DNA of 29,949 nt, taken from positions 1 to 29,949 of IMG/VR virus record IMGVR_UViG_3300045973_000050; one strand, given 5' to 3'. Positions 1-8,235 of the stretch are shown here, piece by piece; positions within the stretch are counted from its first letter, which is position 1, and every line of letters begins with the position of its first letter. The position numbers and the translations under genes are program-made. The stretch is from a virus. The notes under the pieces are model-generated. The model made no database searches and was not told the DNA's origin. It saw only the letters and a list, made by a program, of their open reading frames with translations.

Positions 1-1
1 A

Positions 2-286
2 CGTACTACCCTTGATGAAGTCAAGGCCTTTAAAGAATCAATCCTCTGGGCTGATTTCATTGCCGAACTTGAGTTCTGGAAAGAAGGATTTGCACACGAG
101 ATGGATTCGATTGTAGAGGATGCTTCCTCTTCCAATCCTTCTACTGCCTCGGTCCTGTTACACCTGGGAGATATTAATGGGAGAAAAAAAGCAGTCGATT
201 ACTTACTTGGAATCCCTGACATGTTCATAGACATTTTAAATAGTGACAAGGAGGAAGTTAAAGATGGACGCGACCAAGCCGAATGA
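2..286 (+). CDS. small head-region protein, 5' truncated
   Basis: The reading frame is open from the first complete codon at the window edge, so the true start lies upstream; the visible part is 94 residues. It is largely helical and acidic, with Trp/Phe-rich stretches (LWADF, ELEFWKEGF) and a C-terminal segment GRKKAVDYLLGIPDMF. I do not recognise a named family. Its position, just before a small virion protein and the scaffold/capsid pair, suggests a small protein of the portal-to-capsid region. The end overlaps the next gene by 23 bases, and that gene's Shine-Dalgarno lies inside this one. The coding call is sound; the function is unknown. Confidence 0.7.
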   Translation, partial: RTTLDEVKAFKESILWADFIAELEFWKEGFAHEMDSIVEDASSSNPSTASVLLHLGDINGRKKAVDYLLGIPDMFIDILNSDKEEVKDGRDQAE

Positions 287-722
287 TACAGAGTTAGTAA
301 GTGCACTACCAGCATACCTGAGGGAGACTCGAGCAGCTATTAATGCGATCTCAGGCAGTGGAGATGTTGGGATTACAGATCTTACCATAGGTGCTGGGGC
401 TGTAGCATTGACAGTAGGGACTGAGGTAGGAAGATACGGTTACGAAGTAGTTAGAACCACTGCTGTTGGCGCTGTAGCGATTGCTAAAATCCTAGGCGGC
501 ACTGACGGGCAGGTAAAGAAATTCATCTTCGGAGATAACAATACTTCACTCACCGATGGAGTAGCGTCAGGTGGGAATCTTTATCTCAACCAACTACCGG
601 CACTTTCATCTTTCGCAACCCAGGCCAACGATGCTATTGAATTAGTCAACATTGGCGGAGATGGTGGAGTAACTACTCACGGATACTGGCAGGAAGTGAG
701 TAGGCAAGTAGCGTTGAAATAG
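264..722 (+). CDS. small beta-rich virion protein (possible head decoration/fibre)
   Basis: 152 residues. I chose the ATG at 264 over the upstream GTG at 243 because AAGGAGG sits at 248-254, at a good spacing for 264. After a short helical N-terminus (about 1-30), the protein is rich in Gly/Ala/Val/Thr and looks like beta-strands (DLTIGAGAVALTVGTEVGRY), ending with a HGYWQEV segment. Similar small beta-rich proteins with an aromatic C-terminal segment are common beside phage scaffold and capsid genes, so a decoration or head-fibre role is plausible but inferred. The stop codon TAG overlaps the first bases of palindrome copy 1. Cytoplasmic assembly is expected, since there is no signal peptide or membrane segment. 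Confidence 0.7.
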   Translation: MDATKPNDTELVSALPAYLRETRAAINAISGSGDVGITDLTIGAGAVALTVGTEVGRYGYEVVRTTAVGAVAIAKILGGTDGQVKKFIFGDNNTSLTDGVASGGNLYLNQLPALSSFATQANDAIELVNIGGDGGVTTHGYWQEVSRQVALK

Positions 723-745
723 ACGCATTAATTTTTAATCGAACT
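721..745. promoter_or_regulatory. 25-bp palindromic element, copy 1
   Basis: The core is ATTAA-TTT-TTAAT with outer arms AGACGC and CGAACT. It overlaps the TAG stop of the gene ending at 722 and is followed by the AAGGAG of the scaffold gene. The outer arms match the AGWY half-site rule but pair poorly with each other. Confidence 0.85.
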
Positions 746-759
746 AAGGAGATCAGATC

Positions 760-1536
760 ATGGAAGCAGATGTGAAGAGTGAGATAGGAAATATGTTAGC
801 AGCGTTAGAAGGTAAGGAGATAGAATCTGAACAGAAAGAAGAAGAGATAGTGGAGGAAGAGGTTAAAGAAGAAAAGGAAGAAGTTGTTGAAGAAGAGGTC
901 AAAGAAGAAGTCAAGGAAGAAGAAGTAATCCCTAATGAAAAGGAAGTTGAACTGGCCAACTTGCGTGCTGAAGTTGAATCGCTGAAGAAGGCTAAAGAGC
1001 CAGAGAAGAAAGAAGAAGTCAAGGAAGAAGTCACTACCTTCGAAGAAACCGACTTCATTGGGGATCTCGACCTCGACGACTTAACACGTGACAAGACTGC
1101 ATTTAATAAGATTCTAAACGCAGTCTATTCCAAGGGGGTTAACGATGCTAGGAAATTAACAAGTGAGAAAGTACTACTCTCCATCCCTGACATTGTTAAG
1201 AATAACATAACCTTACTATCTCAACTAAAGGAGGCAAGCGACAAATTCTATACTGAAAATAAAGACCTAGAACCCTTCAAACGCGTTGTAGCAGCCACCT
1301 TCGAAGAAGTAGCAGCTGCTAACCCTGGAAAAAAATACGATGAGTTGATGAAACTCGTAGCACCTGAGGCGAGGAAGAAACTTGACTTGCATAAGAAAGT
1401 CGATGCGGATAAGAAAAAAGACCCTCCTCGATTGCCTCAGAAGGATTCTAACAAGCGGAATGTACCTAACGAAAAACCTAACACTTCAGCTCTTCAGAAT
1501 GAACTTGACGAGATGAACAAAACAATTAGACGTTAA
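760..1536 (+). CDS. capsid scaffold protein
   Basis: 258 residues, very rich in Glu and Lys. Residues about 20-95 are a low-complexity Glu/Lys stretch with repeats of the type VKEEVKEE, predicted to be an extended or coiled-coil helix. A more ordinary helical part follows (about 100-210), then a basic, proline-containing C-terminal tail (about 215-258). An acidic coiled-coil protein one gene ahead of the major capsid protein fits a scaffold, which guides procapsid assembly and is then removed; the basic tail would suit contact with the capsid shell. This is inferred from composition and gene order, since scaffolds are poorly conserved in sequence. The start has a clear AAGGAG about 10 bases upstream. 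Confidence 0.8.
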   Translation: MEADVKSEIGNMLAALEGKEIESEQKEEEIVEEEVKEEKEEVVEEEVKEEVKEEEVIPNEKEVELANLRAEVESLKKAKEPEKKEEVKEEVTTFEETDFIGDLDLDDLTRDKTAFNKILNAVYSKGVNDARKLTSEKVLLSIPDIVKNNITLLSQLKEASDKFYTENKDLEPFKRVVAATFEEVAAANPGKKYDELMKLVAPEARKKLDLHKKVDADKKKDPPRLPQKDSNKRNVPNEKPNTSALQNELDEMNKTIRR

Positions 1537-1552
1537 ATGGAGGTAATAAACT

Positions 1553-1909
1553 ATGTTGGAAGATAGATTTGCACAACATGATAAAGAAGCACCGGATAAG
1601 TATATTGATCCTGGCGTTTCGGTAGATATGTCTACACTCGATTACGTAGTTCGGCCGACCCTGTCTGCGGTATCAACTACGATTGTCCTTCCTCCTGTAT
1701 CGGAAGCAAAGGGTAGATTCTACTCTATTGTCTGCCGAGCCCTTAATGGTAAAACTGTTACCATTACTGACCGAGACGACTCCGAGTGCTGGGCCGATAT
1801 AGTAATGAACAGTAAGTGTGATCGGCTGCTCATGTACAGTGATGGATTGTTCTGGCATCCGCTTGCGGCAATCCTTCCTACATTCCCTAACGGTTACAAC
1901 TATCCGTGA
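1553..1909 (+). CDS. small virion protein beside the capsid gene
   Basis: 118 residues between the scaffold and major capsid genes, with a strong TGGAGGT ribosome site before its ATG. The N-terminus (1-30) is polar; the rest looks beta-rich, with the segments TTIVLPPVSEAKGRFYSI, KTVTITDRDD and LLMYSDGLFWHPL. Placement and fold resemble head decoration or head-fibre proteins, and the style is like that of the 264-722 protein (beta-strands and an aromatic C-terminal segment), so the two may be related structural parts. No enzyme motif, signal peptide or membrane segment is visible. The function is inferred from context only. Confidence 0.7.
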   Translation: MLEDRFAQHDKEAPDKYIDPGVSVDMSTLDYVVRPTLSAVSTTIVLPPVSEAKGRFYSIVCRALNGKTVTITDRDDSECWADIVMNSKCDRLLMYSDGLFWHPLAAILPTFPNGYNYP

Positions 1910-1924
1910 TAGGTAATGGAGACG

Positions 1925-1949
1925 AGACCGATTAATTTTTAATGTAACT
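1925..1949. promoter_or_regulatory. 25-bp palindromic element, copy 2
   Basis: The core is ATTAA-TTT-TTAAT with arms AGACCG and GTAACT. It lies in the intergenic gap directly before the major capsid gene; GGAGGT and the capsid ATG follow within about 30 bases. Confidence 0.85.
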
Positions 1950-1979
1950 TAACACTTTAACTTTACGGAGGTAACTAAT

Positions 1980-3287
1980 ATGTTTTTAGGTATGAGAGGA
2001 ACCGGCGACTGGGTGGCAGACCAGAGGCCTGAAAACTGGAGAGAGCAAATTCTCTATTTGTATCCTAACGGTATGGCGCCTTTAACGGCTATCTTATCAA
2101 TGATCGGATCGGAAGCTGTGAACGATCCCAGATTCCATTGGTGGACACAGGAACAGACTGCAGTCGGTGGGGCAGTAGCAGGTATCTACACGCTTCCTGA
2201 CTTGTCTCATGCTTACGCAGTGGGTGGAGTGGCTGGAGATGTTCTCTACGTCCTGATCACAACTGTCCTCGGCAATCGTATTCGGGAAGGTCATCAGATC
2301 CTTCTCCGTGACGCTTCTGACTATGCAGTAGATGTAGTCGGCAAAGTCACTGGTGTAACCAGAGGTGGAGTCAACACTGTGCTGGCTGTTAAACTTCTGG
2401 AAGACGACGATAACTCCACCAGTCACGACCTGTCCGACTGCGACACGTTTAAGATCATCGGTAACATCAACCCGGAAGGTGGCGAGATGCCCGATGCTAT
2501 CGCACTCAATCCGACTCAGGTCTACAATGTCACCCAGATCTTCCGTACGCCCTTGTCTTTAACTCGTACGGCTCTGAAAACCAAACTTCGTACGCCTGAG
2601 CAGCGGCAAAAAGCTAAAGCCGAAGCGTTGGAGAATCACTCATGGGAAATGGAGCTTGCATTCCTCTGGGGTATCAGAACCGAGAACATCGGAGACAACG
2701 GCAAGCCGGAACGGACCACTATGGGTGTGATCAACTTCATCCGTCAGTATGCTCCGCTTAACTGCGATGACTATACGTTGAACGCTACGTATGCCGGCTT
2801 GGATTGGACCGCAGCAGGTGGTGGTGCTGTATGGTTGAGTAACTTCCTTGAGCGGATTTTTAGGTATGGTGCTAATGAGAAACTGTGCCTGTGTGGCTCT
2901 GGTTTCTTGTTAGGTCTGAACAGATTGGCCGAAGCCTTTGGTACGATCCAGATCCAACCTGGCCAGAAAATCTACGGTATGGAAATTACCAAGTGGATCA
3001 CTCCGTTTGGTACGATCTACATGAAAACTCATCCGTTGTTCAGCTATGATGTAACCACTCGTTATATGGGCATCATCCTTGAGCCGAAAGAACTCAGCTA
3101 TCGCTTCATTGACGATACAGCGTTCTACGGCGAGAGCAATAGCAAGGATCATTCCTTCGGCTATGGCCAGCGGAGAGTTGATGGTATTAATGAGGAGTTC
3201 TTGACCGAGTGTGGTCTTGAATTTGGGCTCCCTCAGAAATGCGCTGTGCTTAATGGTGTAGGTTTGGACAATAACCTGGTTCCGTAA
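1980..3287 (+). CDS. major capsid protein
   Basis: 435 residues, preceded by CGGAGGT 9 bases before the ATG. The size, the position right after the scaffold gene, and the N-terminal pattern (PLTAILSMIGSEAVNDPRFHWW, about residues 34-55) match phage major capsid proteins of the HK97 fold, most like the SU10-type group as I remember it. Hundreds of copies would form the icosahedral or elongated head shell. Codon use here is richer in G/C-ending codons than in neighbouring genes, as expected for a highly expressed gene. A GC-rich hairpin and palindrome copy 3 follow directly. The capsid assignment is strong from context; the exact subfamily is from memory and less certain. Confidence 0.88.
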   Translation: MFLGMRGTGDWVADQRPENWREQILYLYPNGMAPLTAILSMIGSEAVNDPRFHWWTQEQTAVGGAVAGIYTLPDLSHAYAVGGVAGDVLYVLITTVLGNRIREGHQILLRDASDYAVDVVGKVTGVTRGGVNTVLAVKLLEDDDNSTSHDLSDCDTFKIIGNINPEGGEMPDAIALNPTQVYNVTQIFRTPLSLTRTALKTKLRTPEQRQKAKAEALENHSWEMELAFLWGIRTENIGDNGKPERTTMGVINFIRQYAPLNCDDYTLNATYAGLDWTAAGGGAVWLSNFLERIFRYGANEKLCLCGSGFLLGLNRLAEAFGTIQIQPGQKIYGMEITKWITPFGTIYMKTHPLFSYDVTTRYMGIILEPKELSYRFIDDTAFYGESNSKDHSFGYGQRRVDGINEEFLTECGLEFGLPQKCAVLNGVGLDNNLVP

Positions 3288-3300
3288 GGGGCCTTATCGG

Positions 3301-3335
3301 CTGGGAAGGGATTGTGATCTCCTTGCCCTTCCCAG
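3301..3335 (+). terminator. GC-rich hairpin after the capsid gene (possible attenuator/terminator)
   Basis: CTGGGAAGGG at 3301-3310 pairs perfectly with CCCTTCCCAG at 3326-3335 around a 15-base loop. There is no good T-run after it, so it may be a partial terminator, an RNA-processing site or a 3' stabiliser of capsid mRNA. Its last two bases are the first two of palindrome copy 3. Confidence 0.5.
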
Positions 3336-3358
3336 TCCGATTAAATTTTAATGGGACT
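3334..3358. promoter_or_regulatory. 25-bp palindromic element, copy 3
   Basis: Arms AGTCCG and GGGACT flank ATTAA-ATT-TTAAT. This is one of the most symmetric copies (five of six outer arm positions are complementary). It lies between the capsid hairpin and the gene starting at 3375. Confidence 0.85.
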
Positions 3359-3374
3359 TAAAACGAGGTGGGAT

Positions 3375-3692
3375 ATGAAGAAATTAATCATTGCAATATT
3401 GTTAATCCCTTCGCTGTTAAGTGCTGCTCCGTTCCTGGTCTGTGATCCACAAACCGGCGTCACCACTTACAAACTGACCGGCCCAGCATGGACGCCCGCG
3501 AGTGTCCCGGCCCAGCCTGACGGCTCGATCAAGATGGACGTATCAGCGGCAACAGTCGGCTCCAGCGCCCTGACTGTGGCGGCCTGCATCACCGATGCGG
3601 TCTGGGGAGAGTTGTGCAGCACTACCGTCCCTTTTCCCTTAACGCGGCCAACACCGCCAGTTATTACAAAGAACATCAGGCTTATACCGTGA
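3375..3692 (+). CDS. short secreted protein with signal peptide
   Basis: 105 residues from the ATG at 3375, chosen because GAGGTGGG sits just upstream; an in-frame ATG at 3351 would start inside palindrome copy 3. The N-terminus MKKLIIAILLIPSLLSA is a textbook Sec signal peptide with likely cleavage near SAA-PF (about residues 17-19). The mature part looks like one small beta domain with four cysteines that could form disulfides in the periplasm or outside the cell, and a proline-rich end. From about 3420 the sequence is clearly richer in G and C than its neighbours. I do not recognise the family. An exported protein inside a virion block could act at the cell surface (for example exclusion or lysis support), or the hydrophobic start could be a membrane anchor. 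Confidence 0.7.
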   Translation: MKKLIIAILLIPSLLSAAPFLVCDPQTGVTTYKLTGPAWTPASVPAQPDGSIKMDVSAATVGSSALTVAACITDAVWGELCSTTVPFPLTRPTPPVITKNIRLIP

Positions 3693-3723
3693 GACGTGAG
3701 TGGTGGATTAAATAGGAGGTAGA

Positions 3724-4002
3724 ATGTTTACAATAAATAGCACAAGAATAAATGGCGAGACACTGACGGCGAATACAACCTTTACGTTGTCGGACAAGAC
3801 AGAGCTTACCATCGACGTTCCTATGTTCATGCCGCAAAACGTTGATGAGGTATTTCAATCCCTTGCTAATCGAGAAGCTAGCGAGCAGTTAAAGTGTGAT
3901 GTTACTCCAGTTCTTGAGTCCATAAAGAGTGAGCTGGATAGTATGGATAAGAAGCAGGTGGCAATTCGGATTGAGTCAATCAACATGACAAGGGGTGAGT
4001 AA
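3724..4002 (+). CDS. hypothetical small protein
   Basis: 92 residues with a strong AGGAGGT ribosome site. The N-terminal half looks beta-rich (TINSTRINGETLTANTTFTLSDKTELTI split over strands), and the C-terminal half (about 40-85) looks helical. No known motif is recognised. Its TAA stop shares one base with the ATG of the next gene (TAATG), so the two are probably translated together. Given the downstream fibre-like proteins, it could be a small assembly factor or base for them, but this is a guess from position. Confidence 0.6.
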   Translation: MFTINSTRINGETLTANTTFTLSDKTELTIDVPMFMPQNVDEVFQSLANREASEQLKCDVTPVLESIKSELDSMDKKQVAIRIESINMTRGE

Positions 4003-5234
4003 TGGCTAAGTACGCAAAATCAGCTGGTGGCAACTGGTCGGCAGCAGCAACTTGGTCGGCTACGAGTTCTGCTGGTGTTGATAATGCTGGTGCTCCAGCG
4101 GCCACAGATGATGTCATATTCGATGCAGGGGCTATATCGGTCGTCACAGTCGATACAACAACCTGCTTAGCAAAGACTTTAACCTGTCAAGCCTTGACAA
4201 ATAACATTGCATTTACCGCAGCAAAAACACTCACTGTCTCAAGTAATGTTACCTTTTACGCTGGTATGACATTAAGTGGAACTGGAACTTTAGCGCTCTC
4301 ACCAGCATCAGGTTCCGTTTCTTTAACCTCTGGTGGTGTAACATTCCCTGGCATACTAATTATAAATGGATCAGTTACATATACCCTGGTTGATAGTTGG
4401 ACAGTAACGGGGCTATTTTCACATACATCAGGCAGTTCTATAATTAACAAGACATCGGCAGAGACCATCACTTGCAATGGTGGCATGAACTTAAACTCTA
4501 ATTGCTCTGGCACTGCCACTCTTGTTCTTGGCGGTGGCACATGGACAGGGAACAGTTCGTCTGTTATAAGTATAAATATCATCATAAACGGGACAACTGC
4601 AATAACAATTTCTAATCAGGTCAGTATAGGTGCCGCAACATTAACCTATACCGCAGCGGCCGGTGGTATAACTGTTACCGGTGCAGACCTATGCATTACC
4701 GGCAACGCTACACTTAACACTAATGGATTAACATGGGAAGATATTCTTCTCGTCAACGGCTCTACTAATGTCACGTTGGCATTAACATCTCCCCTACAAT
4801 GCAGCGGAGCATTTGGTGCTTTAACAAAAAACACTAGCGTCACCACTCCCACAACGATGACAATGAGTGGTGCATATAATATATCCTGTGGCACTTTGCT
4901 ACTTATCCCGTTCTACACCCTAAAAATTGTACCTGGTATAACAATTACGGTTTCAACTCGCATAAGTATGTCTGGCGATACGTCAGGCAGATTCCCGGCG
5001 ATACTTCAATCGGTCACTGCGTCATCAGCATTCACACTTACTTATCAAGGGGCGCGTGCTGATTGTGGTATGTTTGCTGTGATTTGTACCGACGTGGATG
5101 CCTCCACTTCGGCGCAAGCTCTGGAGAATTGGTGTGGAGGAACACTTACCAGATGCACAAATATAACAAACAGAACAGTTTCAGCTATTGGCGGTGGCGG
5201 AGTAAACATGCCCCGAACGAGGATAGGACACTAA
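4002..5234 (+). CDS. beta-solenoid fibre/spike-like protein
   Basis: 410 residues, dominated by Thr, Ser, Ala, Gly and short hydrophobic strands repeated at roughly 20-residue spacing (for example LTVSSNVTF, LALSPASGSVSL, ITVTGADLCI). The start GGNWSAAATWS followed by DDVIFDAGA resembles the opening of parallel beta-helix surface proteins. No catalytic motif or signal peptide is seen. It probably forms a fibre, spike or head-surface appendage for contact with the host or a surface polymer; this rests on composition and repeat pattern, not on a recognised family. It is translationally coupled (TAATG) to the preceding gene. Confidence 0.65.
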   Translation: MAKYAKSAGGNWSAAATWSATSSAGVDNAGAPAATDDVIFDAGAISVVTVDTTTCLAKTLTCQALTNNIAFTAAKTLTVSSNVTFYAGMTLSGTGTLALSPASGSVSLTSGGVTFPGILIINGSVTYTLVDSWTVTGLFSHTSGSSIINKTSAETITCNGGMNLNSNCSGTATLVLGGGTWTGNSSSVISINIIINGTTAITISNQVSIGAATLTYTAAAGGITVTGADLCITGNATLNTNGLTWEDILLVNGSTNVTLALTSPLQCSGAFGALTKNTSVTTPTTMTMSGAYNISCGTLLLIPFYTLKIVPGITITVSTRISMSGDTSGRFPAILQSVTASSAFTLTYQGARADCGMFAVICTDVDASTSAQALENWCGGTLTRCTNITNRTVSAIGGGGVNMPRTRIGH

Positions 5235-5235
5235 T

Positions 5236-6936
5236 ATGAATATATTTCTCAAATCCACAGCAGCGCGGGTAGTAGGCAGGGGTTATCTGTCCTCCGACCA
5301 TATCTCCACAGCAACGGGTCTCGATCCGGCTATCACCATCAGCAAAAATGGCGGAGCCTTTGCTAATCCAGCGGCAGGCGCAAGCGTAATGACGGAGATC
5401 GAGGCAACGGGTTGGTACTATTTTGCGCTTGGCAGCGGCGATGTTGACACCCTTGGCCCTCTGATTATTCGGGCCACTCACGCCACAATGGACAATATCG
5501 AGGTTGCCTGTCGGGTCGTGGAAACGGTTACGGCGGCGAATCTCACGCATATCCTTGGTACGGCCCTGACCGAAACCAGCGGCTACCTTGCTGCGGCATT
5601 CAAGAAATTCTTTAACATCGCAACGCCCACGGGAACGGTTAACAGCCTACCCGATGCAGTGGCAGGAGCCGCTAACGGCCTCACCACAACCAACGGTACG
5701 AAGCAGATACAGACCGTTGACCTGACGGCAGGGCAGACGATAGCGGCAACGGTAGCGGGTTCTGTCGGCTCTGTGACGGCAGGCGTCACGGTCACGACAA
5801 ATAACGACAAGACTGGATACACGGTCAGTACGGTCTCGGATAAGACGGGGTATTCCCTGTCATCCACCGGTGCCGATGCAATCCTGAAATCCTCTACCTT
5901 TGTCCAGGCAATCGTGGCAGCGGTTAATGAGTTCGCCAATTACGGGCTGGCGGCCCTTAATACGCTCTTGGTTACCACGGGAATCAAGGCGGCAACTATA
6001 CCGGCTGCTACCTTAGCGGCAAGCCAGCATGTCATTGTGGACTCCGGGACAGTTACGACGCTCACCAATGCTCCGGCCGATATGGCGCTCAACTCGACGG
6101 TTGCGAAGGATGCGACAGTTTCCAAGCCAGGGATAGCGCAGACGATCACGGCACCTGTTGATATGGCTTTGAATAGCACGGTTGCGAAAGAAAGCACTCT
6201 TGCCACTGTGGCAGGTTACATAGATACCGAAATAGGCACTATCATCACGGCGGTAGGAACTACAATCCTTAATGCTATTGCAGTTCTTCCTACCGATGCA
6301 GATGTGAATGCAGCTTGTGATTCGGCAATAGTTGACGCTGGATTAACTTCAGGTGGGATAGCAGATGCAGTTTGGGATGAAGTCCTTCATGTAGTTCATG
6401 AAGTTGCAGGTAGTGCTAGTGTTCTTCTTCAATCGGCTGGTAGTGCTTCTGATCCTTGGTTAACTAGTCTTCCAGGAGCTTATGGTGCTGGAACAGCTGG
6501 TGATCTTATAGGTAATAATCTAGCTATTGCATCTGCTGATCCATTGTTAAATGCAGTCCCTGGTACATATGCAGCAGGTACAGCTGGCTATGCGTTAGGT
6601 ACTAGTCCTACAGTAACTATTAAGAATAGAGTAGATATGCAATCTTTTGTAAATATAGAAATGTTCATGGGGGATACAGGGGAGATTCGTTTGACTACTG
6701 GAATAAATACAGTCCCTTATACCACTAAACAGATTAAATTTACTAGGCCGAATGGTACTACGGGTCACTGGGATGCTGCAACAGATCCTAATGATAATAC
6801 ATGTATTATAGTTACGTGTAATAGTAGTACACTTACAATGCCTGGTATGTGGAAGGTTCAGACATATCTAAGTAATGGTAATGAGATTCTTCATGGGCAA
6901 AGGACAAATTTAATAGTCTTAGCTCCTATAGCTTAA
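5236..6936 (+). CDS. phage fibre/appendage-like virion protein, mosaic composition
   Basis: 566 residues. An N-terminal beta domain (about 1-95, with GWYYFALGSGDVDTLGPL) is followed by Ala/Thr-rich repeats, including DKTGY twice and MALNSTVAK twice (DNA about 6079-6117 and 6160-6198). Next comes AVWDEVL at about 377-383 and a tandem pair PGAYGAGTAG / PGTYAAGTAG (about 408-455), a pattern common in tail fibre and baseplate proteins. The C-terminal domain (about 470-566) is an Ig-like beta sandwich. It is likely a structural appendage protein. DNA up to about 6220 is GC-rich, then abruptly becomes like the neighbouring AT-richer genes, which suggests domain exchange by recombination. The exact location in the virion cannot be told. 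Confidence 0.65.
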   Translation: MNIFLKSTAARVVGRGYLSSDHISTATGLDPAITISKNGGAFANPAAGASVMTEIEATGWYYFALGSGDVDTLGPLIIRATHATMDNIEVACRVVETVTAANLTHILGTALTETSGYLAAAFKKFFNIATPTGTVNSLPDAVAGAANGLTTTNGTKQIQTVDLTAGQTIAATVAGSVGSVTAGVTVTTNNDKTGYTVSTVSDKTGYSLSSTGADAILKSSTFVQAIVAAVNEFANYGLAALNTLLVTTGIKAATIPAATLAASQHVIVDSGTVTTLTNAPADMALNSTVAKDATVSKPGIAQTITAPVDMALNSTVAKESTLATVAGYIDTEIGTIITAVGTTILNAIAVLPTDADVNAACDSAIVDAGLTSGGIADAVWDEVLHVVHEVAGSASVLLQSAGSASDPWLTSLPGAYGAGTAGDLIGNNLAIASADPLLNAVPGTYAAGTAGYALGTSPTVTIKNRVDMQSFVNIEMFMGDTGEIRLTTGINTVPYTTKQIKFTRPNGTTGHWDAATDPNDNTCIIVTCNSSTLTMPGMWKVQTYLSNGNEILHGQRTNLIVLAPIA

Positions 6937-6949
6937 CGGTGAGGTTAGT

Positions 6950-7672
6950 ATGAACTTGTTACAGATACGGACTAAGTTTAGGGAACTAAGTGGAAGGTTT
7001 GATCTGGTTAATTCTGATGGGTCAGATGCAGGCGCTGGATTCTATATCAATGAAGGTAGGAAGTTCCTTGATCGAATGGATGAGACGCAGAAGTCCTGGG
7101 GGACTTGCTTTAGATTTATGGAGATAGGACAAGGTTCAGTTCAGTTTCCATATTGTAGGGCGATTAAGGAAGTATGGGTTGCTACGGCAACTGGAAAGAG
7201 GCAACTGGAAAAGAAACGAATTCAGGATTTAATGGAAGGTTATTTAACTGGGTATCCAACTACATATACCAACGGAACACCTGAGTATTATTCACCATGT
7301 ATTAGTAGAATGGTTCCAGAGAATGTTACAACTAATACGTTAGAAGCATTTATTGGTCTGGTAGATATACCAAGTGGGAATGCTGCAGAGTTTAATGCAA
7401 TCTTGGTTAACGTTCCTACGAAGGAGAAGTTAACTGTAATCATTAATGGATTGTTCTATTCAGCTGAACTGATCAATGATACAGATCAAAACTACTGGTC
7501 AGCTGTACATCCAATGTTACTTTACATGGCCGCTATGAGACAAGTCGAGATTAACAATAGGAACACTCAAGGGGTGAACGATTGGAGCAGTGCAATAGCG
7601 ACAGATATGAAGCAGCTTGGAATGGACTTGGTAGAAGAAATTATTTCTGAATCGTCACAGATGGAGGGATAG
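6950..7672 (+). CDS. head-tail adaptor (connector) protein
   Basis: 240 residues. The N-terminus MNLLQIRTKFRELSGRFDLV followed by GAGFYINEGRKFLDR (about residues 29-43) is the pattern I associate with the adaptor proteins of podoviruses of the SU10 type. They bind beneath the portal and carry the tail nozzle. The middle is beta-rich (QFPYCRAIKEVWVA) and the C-terminal third is helical (HPMLLYMAAMRQVEINNRNT). It sits upstream of the nozzle-like gene, as expected. GTGAGG precedes the ATG. The family call is from memory of the pattern and fairly confident. Confidence 0.7.
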   Translation: MNLLQIRTKFRELSGRFDLVNSDGSDAGAGFYINEGRKFLDRMDETQKSWGTCFRFMEIGQGSVQFPYCRAIKEVWVATATGKRQLEKKRIQDLMEGYLTGYPTTYTNGTPEYYSPCISRMVPENVTTNTLEAFIGLVDIPSGNAAEFNAILVNVPTKEKLTVIINGLFYSAELINDTDQNYWSAVHPMLLYMAAMRQVEINNRNTQGVNDWSSAIATDMKQLGMDLVEEIISESSQMEG

Positions 7673-7674
7673 GG

Positions 7675-8163
7675 ATGGACAACAAGCGTATTGAAGATCT
7701 TGAAAGAGTATCTGAACGGTTGATGAGAAGGGCGACTAAGAAACACTCGGCTGTGATTATTCCTTATCCAATCTCCAATGCAGTGTTTGGAGATGATGTG
7801 CAGGGAGTAGTCCTTCGCTATATGTTTCCTTGTGATGGAGTCATATCTAAGGGATTGTTTAGACTTGGAGCTAAGCCGAAGAAGGAAGTCCTTGGTGTGG
7901 CTAAGATCTTCAATGATGAGACTCAGGAATCTAAGGGATTTACTATTAATAAGAAATCACTTAAGGTTGATTTAGATATTAAGGTAAAGTCTGGTGATTG
8001 TCTTGAGGTTTCAATTAGTTCAGTCGAAGACATCTTAACCGAAGTCTGGATTGCATTTCTTTGGAAACCAACTATGGCTGATGTAGAGGTTAAGAGTTTT
8101 TTAATCGAGGAGCTTGAGAATGATCTATCTAAAGCAAAAGAATTGTCTTTGAACCAATCCTAA
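7675..8163 (+). CDS. hypothetical beta-rich virion protein
   Basis: 162 residues, starting two bases after the adaptor stop with GAGGGATAGGG upstream. A short charged N-terminal helix (about 1-22) is followed by a beta-rich body (VVLRYMFPCDGVISKGLFRLG, LKVDLDIKVKSGDCLEVSIS, TEVWIAFLWKP) and a helical acidic tail. It resembles small beta-sandwich structural proteins of virions. No specific family is recognised. Its location between adaptor and nozzle genes suggests a tail or neck component. Confidence 0.6.
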   Translation: MDNKRIEDLERVSERLMRRATKKHSAVIIPYPISNAVFGDDVQGVVLRYMFPCDGVISKGLFRLGAKPKKEVLGVAKIFNDETQESKGFTINKKSLKVDLDIKVKSGDCLEVSISSVEDILTEVWIAFLWKPTMADVEVKSFLIEELENDLSKAKELSLNQS

Positions 8164-8184
8164 CAGTCAGGTGATTGTTAATCG

Positions 8185-8209
8185 AGACGCATTAAAAATT
8201 AATGGGACT
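8185..8209. promoter_or_regulatory. 25-bp palindromic element, copy 4
   Basis: Arms AGACGC and GGGACT flank ATTAA-AAA-TTAAT. It lies in the 72-base gap between the genes ending at 8163 and starting at 8236; a purine-rich AAAGGAAAAG ribosome site follows. Confidence 0.85.
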
Positions 8210-8235
8210 GAAAAACAAGATAAAGGAAAAGAATC

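Noticed and set aside
753-1094. Long open frame opposite the scaffold gene, Ser-rich
   Set aside because: It is the mirror of the Glu/Lys repeats (GAA/GAG read backwards as TTC/CTC), has no ribosome site and lies on the strand opposite a well-supported gene.
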